NCBI GenBank assembly: GCA_011176545.1
Contig: DUEN01000053.1
Coordinates: 9,970 to 50,787 of the forward strand
Length of the DNA stretch: 40,818 nt
Direction: 5' to 3'
DNA from: Caldilineae bacterium
GTDB lineage: Bacteria; Chloroflexota; Anaerolineae; DUEN01
The notes beneath the pieces were generated by a model, which saw only the letters and a program-made list of their open reading frames with translations, was not told the DNA's origin and made no database searches. Shown one piece after another: positions 38,982 to 40,818 of this stretch (positions within the stretch are counted from its first letter, which is position 1; every line of letters begins with the position of its first letter). The position numbers and the translations under genes were made by a program.

Positions 38982-40033
38982 TCCTAGTAGAACGCAAAGA
39001 GATCGAGGATGCCGTTCTGAAGATGTTGCAGGTGAACATGGGGCTCCGGGCCGGCGAGCGACTGTTGGTGGTGGCCGATGTACCCACCCTGGAGCAGTGG
39101 TCGGCCCAGGATCAACCGTTCCTGACGGCCATGACCCGGCGGGCCCTGCTGGCCAAGACGGTGGCCGAGATCGCCCATGAACGGATGCCCGCGGTGCAGG
39201 TGGACTTCCTGCCTTTCCCGTCCACGGGTCGCAGCGGCGCGGAGCCGCCGGCCGACGTGGCCGAGCGCATGCGAGGCGCTGACGTGGTGGTCATCATCAG
39301 CTCTTTCTCTCTCTCCCACACTGACGCTCGAGAGGAGGCCTGCCGTGCCGGCGCGCGTATCGCTTCCATGCCCCGCTTTATCCCTGAGATGTTCTACCCC
39401 AGCGGGCCCATGGACGTGGATTATCATCAGGTCGAGCAACTGACGCAACGCCTTGCCGAGGCGCTGACGCCGGCCTCGCAGGTGCACGTCACCTGCCCGG
39501 CGGGCACGGATATCACGTTCAGCATCGAGGGGCGGCCGGGGCAGGTGGATGCTGGGATGTACACTCAGCCGGGGACGTGGGGCAACCTGCCGGCCGGCGA
39601 GGCGTACTGCGTGCCCCTGGAAGGCACCGCCGAGGGCGTGATCTATGTGACGCCTGGATGGTACGCTGGTCTCACCGAGCCCATGATCCTGACCTTCGCC
39701 AAGGGCGAGCTGGTAGAGCTGCGGGGTGGCGGCGCCGTAGGGGACCAATTGCGGGAGTTACTGCGCCCTGGCGAGCAGAGCGAGCCCTACAAATCCCGCC
39801 GCAACCTGGGGGAGTTTGGCATCGGCACCAATCCCAACGCTAAACGCATTGACATAACCCTTGAAGCGGAGAAGATCATGGGCACCGTCCATCTAGCTGT
39901 GGGCGACAACGCCCACATGGGTGGCCAGGTGAGCACGGACTACCACCAGGATTTCGTCATTCCCAAAGCCACCTTCACGCTGGACGGGGAGGTGGTCATG
40001 CGGGAGGGGAAGATCGTGTTGCGTAGTGCGTGA
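38978..40033 (+). CDS. aminopeptidase M29 (AmpS/AmpT-like) family protein
   Basis: A 351-residue COG2309-type protein. Likely metal-site residues are Glu215/Glu219 in VPLEGTAEG, Glu279 in NLGEFGIGTNPN, His305 and His313 in GTVHLAVGDNAHMGG, and His323/Asp325 in TDYHQDF, the order expected for M29 metallo-aminopeptidases. No signal peptide is seen. The same fold includes the iron dioxygenase NicX, which has a His instead of the Glu279-type residue, so this copy looks more peptidase-like. ATG 38978 overlaps the preceding ATPase stop and follows AGGAGGGG; the longer frame from 38849 is only the opposite-frame tail of that gene. It probably trims what the transporter brings in. Confidence 0.85.
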   Translation: MILVERKEIEDAVLKMLQVNMGLRAGERLLVVADVPTLEQWSAQDQPFLTAMTRRALLAKTVAEIAHERMPAVQVDFLPFPSTGRSGAEPPADVAERMRGADVVVIISSFSLSHTDAREEACRAGARIASMPRFIPEMFYPSGPMDVDYHQVEQLTQRLAEALTPASQVHVTCPAGTDITFSIEGRPGQVDAGMYTQPGTWGNLPAGEAYCVPLEGTAEGVIYVTPGWYAGLTEPMILTFAKGELVELRGGGAVGDQLRELLRPGEQSEPYKSRRNLGEFGIGTNPNAKRIDITLEAEKIMGTVHLAVGDNAHMGGQVSTDYHQDFVIPKATFTLDGEVVMREGKIVLRSA

Positions 40034-40037
40034 TGGG

Positions 40038-40075
40038 TAAAGCGTAAGGCGTAAAACGTAAGGCGTAAAACGTAA
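40038..40075. repeat. tandem 14-bp repeat (AAGGCGTAAAACGT) between the two M29-like genes
   Basis: AAGGCGTAAAACGT occurs twice head to tail (40046-40059 and 40060-40073), preceded by a partial TAAAGCGT unit. Related GCGTAAAGCGTAA and GCGTATTGCGTGTT units occur at 28722-28740 and 34741-34762. It ends just before the AGGAGG of the next gene. Confidence 0.75.
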
Positions 40076-40091
40076 TGTGGAGGAGGTTTAT

Positions 40092-40818
40092 ATGGAATTG
40101 GCTTTAGGCACGGAGCCGACGCGCACGTACCTGGCGTTTGAGCTGGCGCGCGGGGCGCGTAAGCTGATCGAAGACGTGATGCTTACCAAACCCGGTGAGC
40201 AGGTGGTGATCACCGCCGATACATCCAGCGATTGGCGAGTGGTGGAAGCCACGGCCCAGGCCGCCTTCGCCGCTGGCGCCACGCCCACCGTGGTATGGTA
40301 CGAGAGCCGTCCCGACGCGGTCATCGAGCCGCCGAAGCCGGTGGCTGGCGCCATCCGCGAGGCCGACGTGTGGATCGAGTATGCTGTGGCCTATTTGCTC
40401 CATACCGAGGCCTATAAGCGGGCGCTAGAGCAAGGCTGCCGCTACATCTGCCTGACAGGGATGGACGTGGACATGATGGTACGCACCATTGCTCAGGTGG
40501 ATTACCCCAAGATGATCGAATTGAGCCATGTGTTGGGTGGCCTCATCGCTCAGGCCGATCACATCCGGGTCGCCAGCCCGGCGGGCACCGATCTCTCGGC
40601 CCGCATGGGCGGACGCAAGATCCGCTACTCTGGCAAGTTGGCCGATACGCCTGGGGAGCCCATCATGCTCGGCGGGCAAATCTCCTGGTGTCCGCTGGAG
40701 GAGACCATCGAGGGCGTCATCGTCTTCGATGGGGCATGTTGGCCGCCCAAGGAACTGGGTTTATTGCGTTCGCCCATCCGGCTGACAGTGGAGAAGGGCC
40801 GGATCACCAAGGTCGAAG
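40092..40818 (+). CDS. aminopeptidase M29 / NicX-like family protein, N-terminal part (runs off window end)
   Basis: 242 residues are visible with no stop. The start follows AGGAGG by 5 bases. The visible part runs ARGARKLIEDVMLTKPGEQV, AGATPTVVWYESRP, ADVWIEYAVAYLLHTEAY, ADHIRVASPAGTDLSARMGG, EETIEGVIVFDGACWPP and LTVEKGRITKVE. This order matches the N-terminal two thirds of COG2309 proteins, and by recall it follows the 2,5-dihydroxypyridine dioxygenase NicX more closely than the neighbouring copy does. The C-terminal metal ligands that would separate peptidase from dioxygenase are outside the window. It belongs to the same operon as the transporter, 58 bases after the other M29-like gene. 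Confidence 0.8.
   Translation, partial: MELALGTEPTRTYLAFELARGARKLIEDVMLTKPGEQVVITADTSSDWRVVEATAQAAFAAGATPTVVWYESRPDAVIEPPKPVAGAIREADVWIEYAVAYLLHTEAYKRALEQGCRYICLTGMDVDMMVRTIAQVDYPKMIELSHVLGGLIAQADHIRVASPAGTDLSARMGGRKIRYSGKLADTPGEPIMLGGQISWCPLEETIEGVIVFDGACWPPKELGLLRSPIRLTVEKGRITKVE

Overview
The window reads as a GC-rich chromosomal segment of a free-living bacterium, most likely a member of the Chloroflexota (Anaerolineae-like). This is an inference from gene content: a COG1067-type Lon protease with a Usp gene, DUF92 next to a dolichyl-phosphate-type glycosyltransferase, a GT39-like protein with tandem C-terminal beta domains, many degenerate intergenic repeats, and an HAO-like cytochrome. 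I saw no rRNA, tRNA, CRISPR array, phage module or insertion sequence. Promoters are easy to read: at least ten sigma70-type sites were found, most with exactly 17-base spacers.

Layout. 1-4.0 kb: a partial class II aldolase (-), a site-2 protease (+), a 1-phosphofructokinase-type PfkB kinase (+) and an amidohydrolase (-). 4.2-6.8 kb: DUF92 membrane protein, a dolichyl-phosphate glucosyltransferase-like enzyme and a two-TM protein of unknown function. 7.0-10.3 kb (-): a Lon-like ATP-dependent protease followed by a universal stress protein. 10.5-12.9 kb: an octaheme HAO-family cytochrome c and an adjoining ~8-TM protein, with its own promoter and a strong terminator. 13.0-17.5 kb: a 1063-residue cell-wall-type protein (GH-like, NBR1-like and two PGRP/amidase domains), scpA, and a convergent vanZ-like gene. 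17.5-18.7 kb (-): a family 4 glycosyltransferase.

18.9-20.9 kb: a CBM48 mini-protein, KDPG aldolase and KDG kinase form an operon that would take 2-keto-3-deoxygluconate to pyruvate and glyceraldehyde 3-phosphate. 21.1-22.4 kb (-): a response regulator and a histidine kinase with an apparently degenerate ATPase domain. 22.8-27.7 kb (-): a phosphatase-methyltransferase fusion, a GT39-like gene broken by one in-frame TGA, and a GT2 enzyme preceded by a structured leader. 27.9-30.5 kb (-): a sugar isomerase/epimerase and oligoendopeptidase F.

30.7-40.8 kb (+): an IclR regulator, two Asp/Glu-racemase-superfamily enzymes, a complete five-component oligopeptide-type ABC transporter and two aminopeptidase M29/NicX-like proteins, the last cut by the window end. 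This looks like one uptake-and-catabolism unit for a peptide, an amino-acid derivative or possibly an N-heterocyclic or dicarboxylic compound.

Most noteworthy are the HAO-like cytochrome with its unassigned membrane partner, the GH/double-PGRP protein with one dead amidase domain, the racemase-ABC-M29/NicX cluster, the candidate structured RNA at 27.7-27.85 kb, and the degenerate repeat family that also sits in frame inside a membrane-protein gene.
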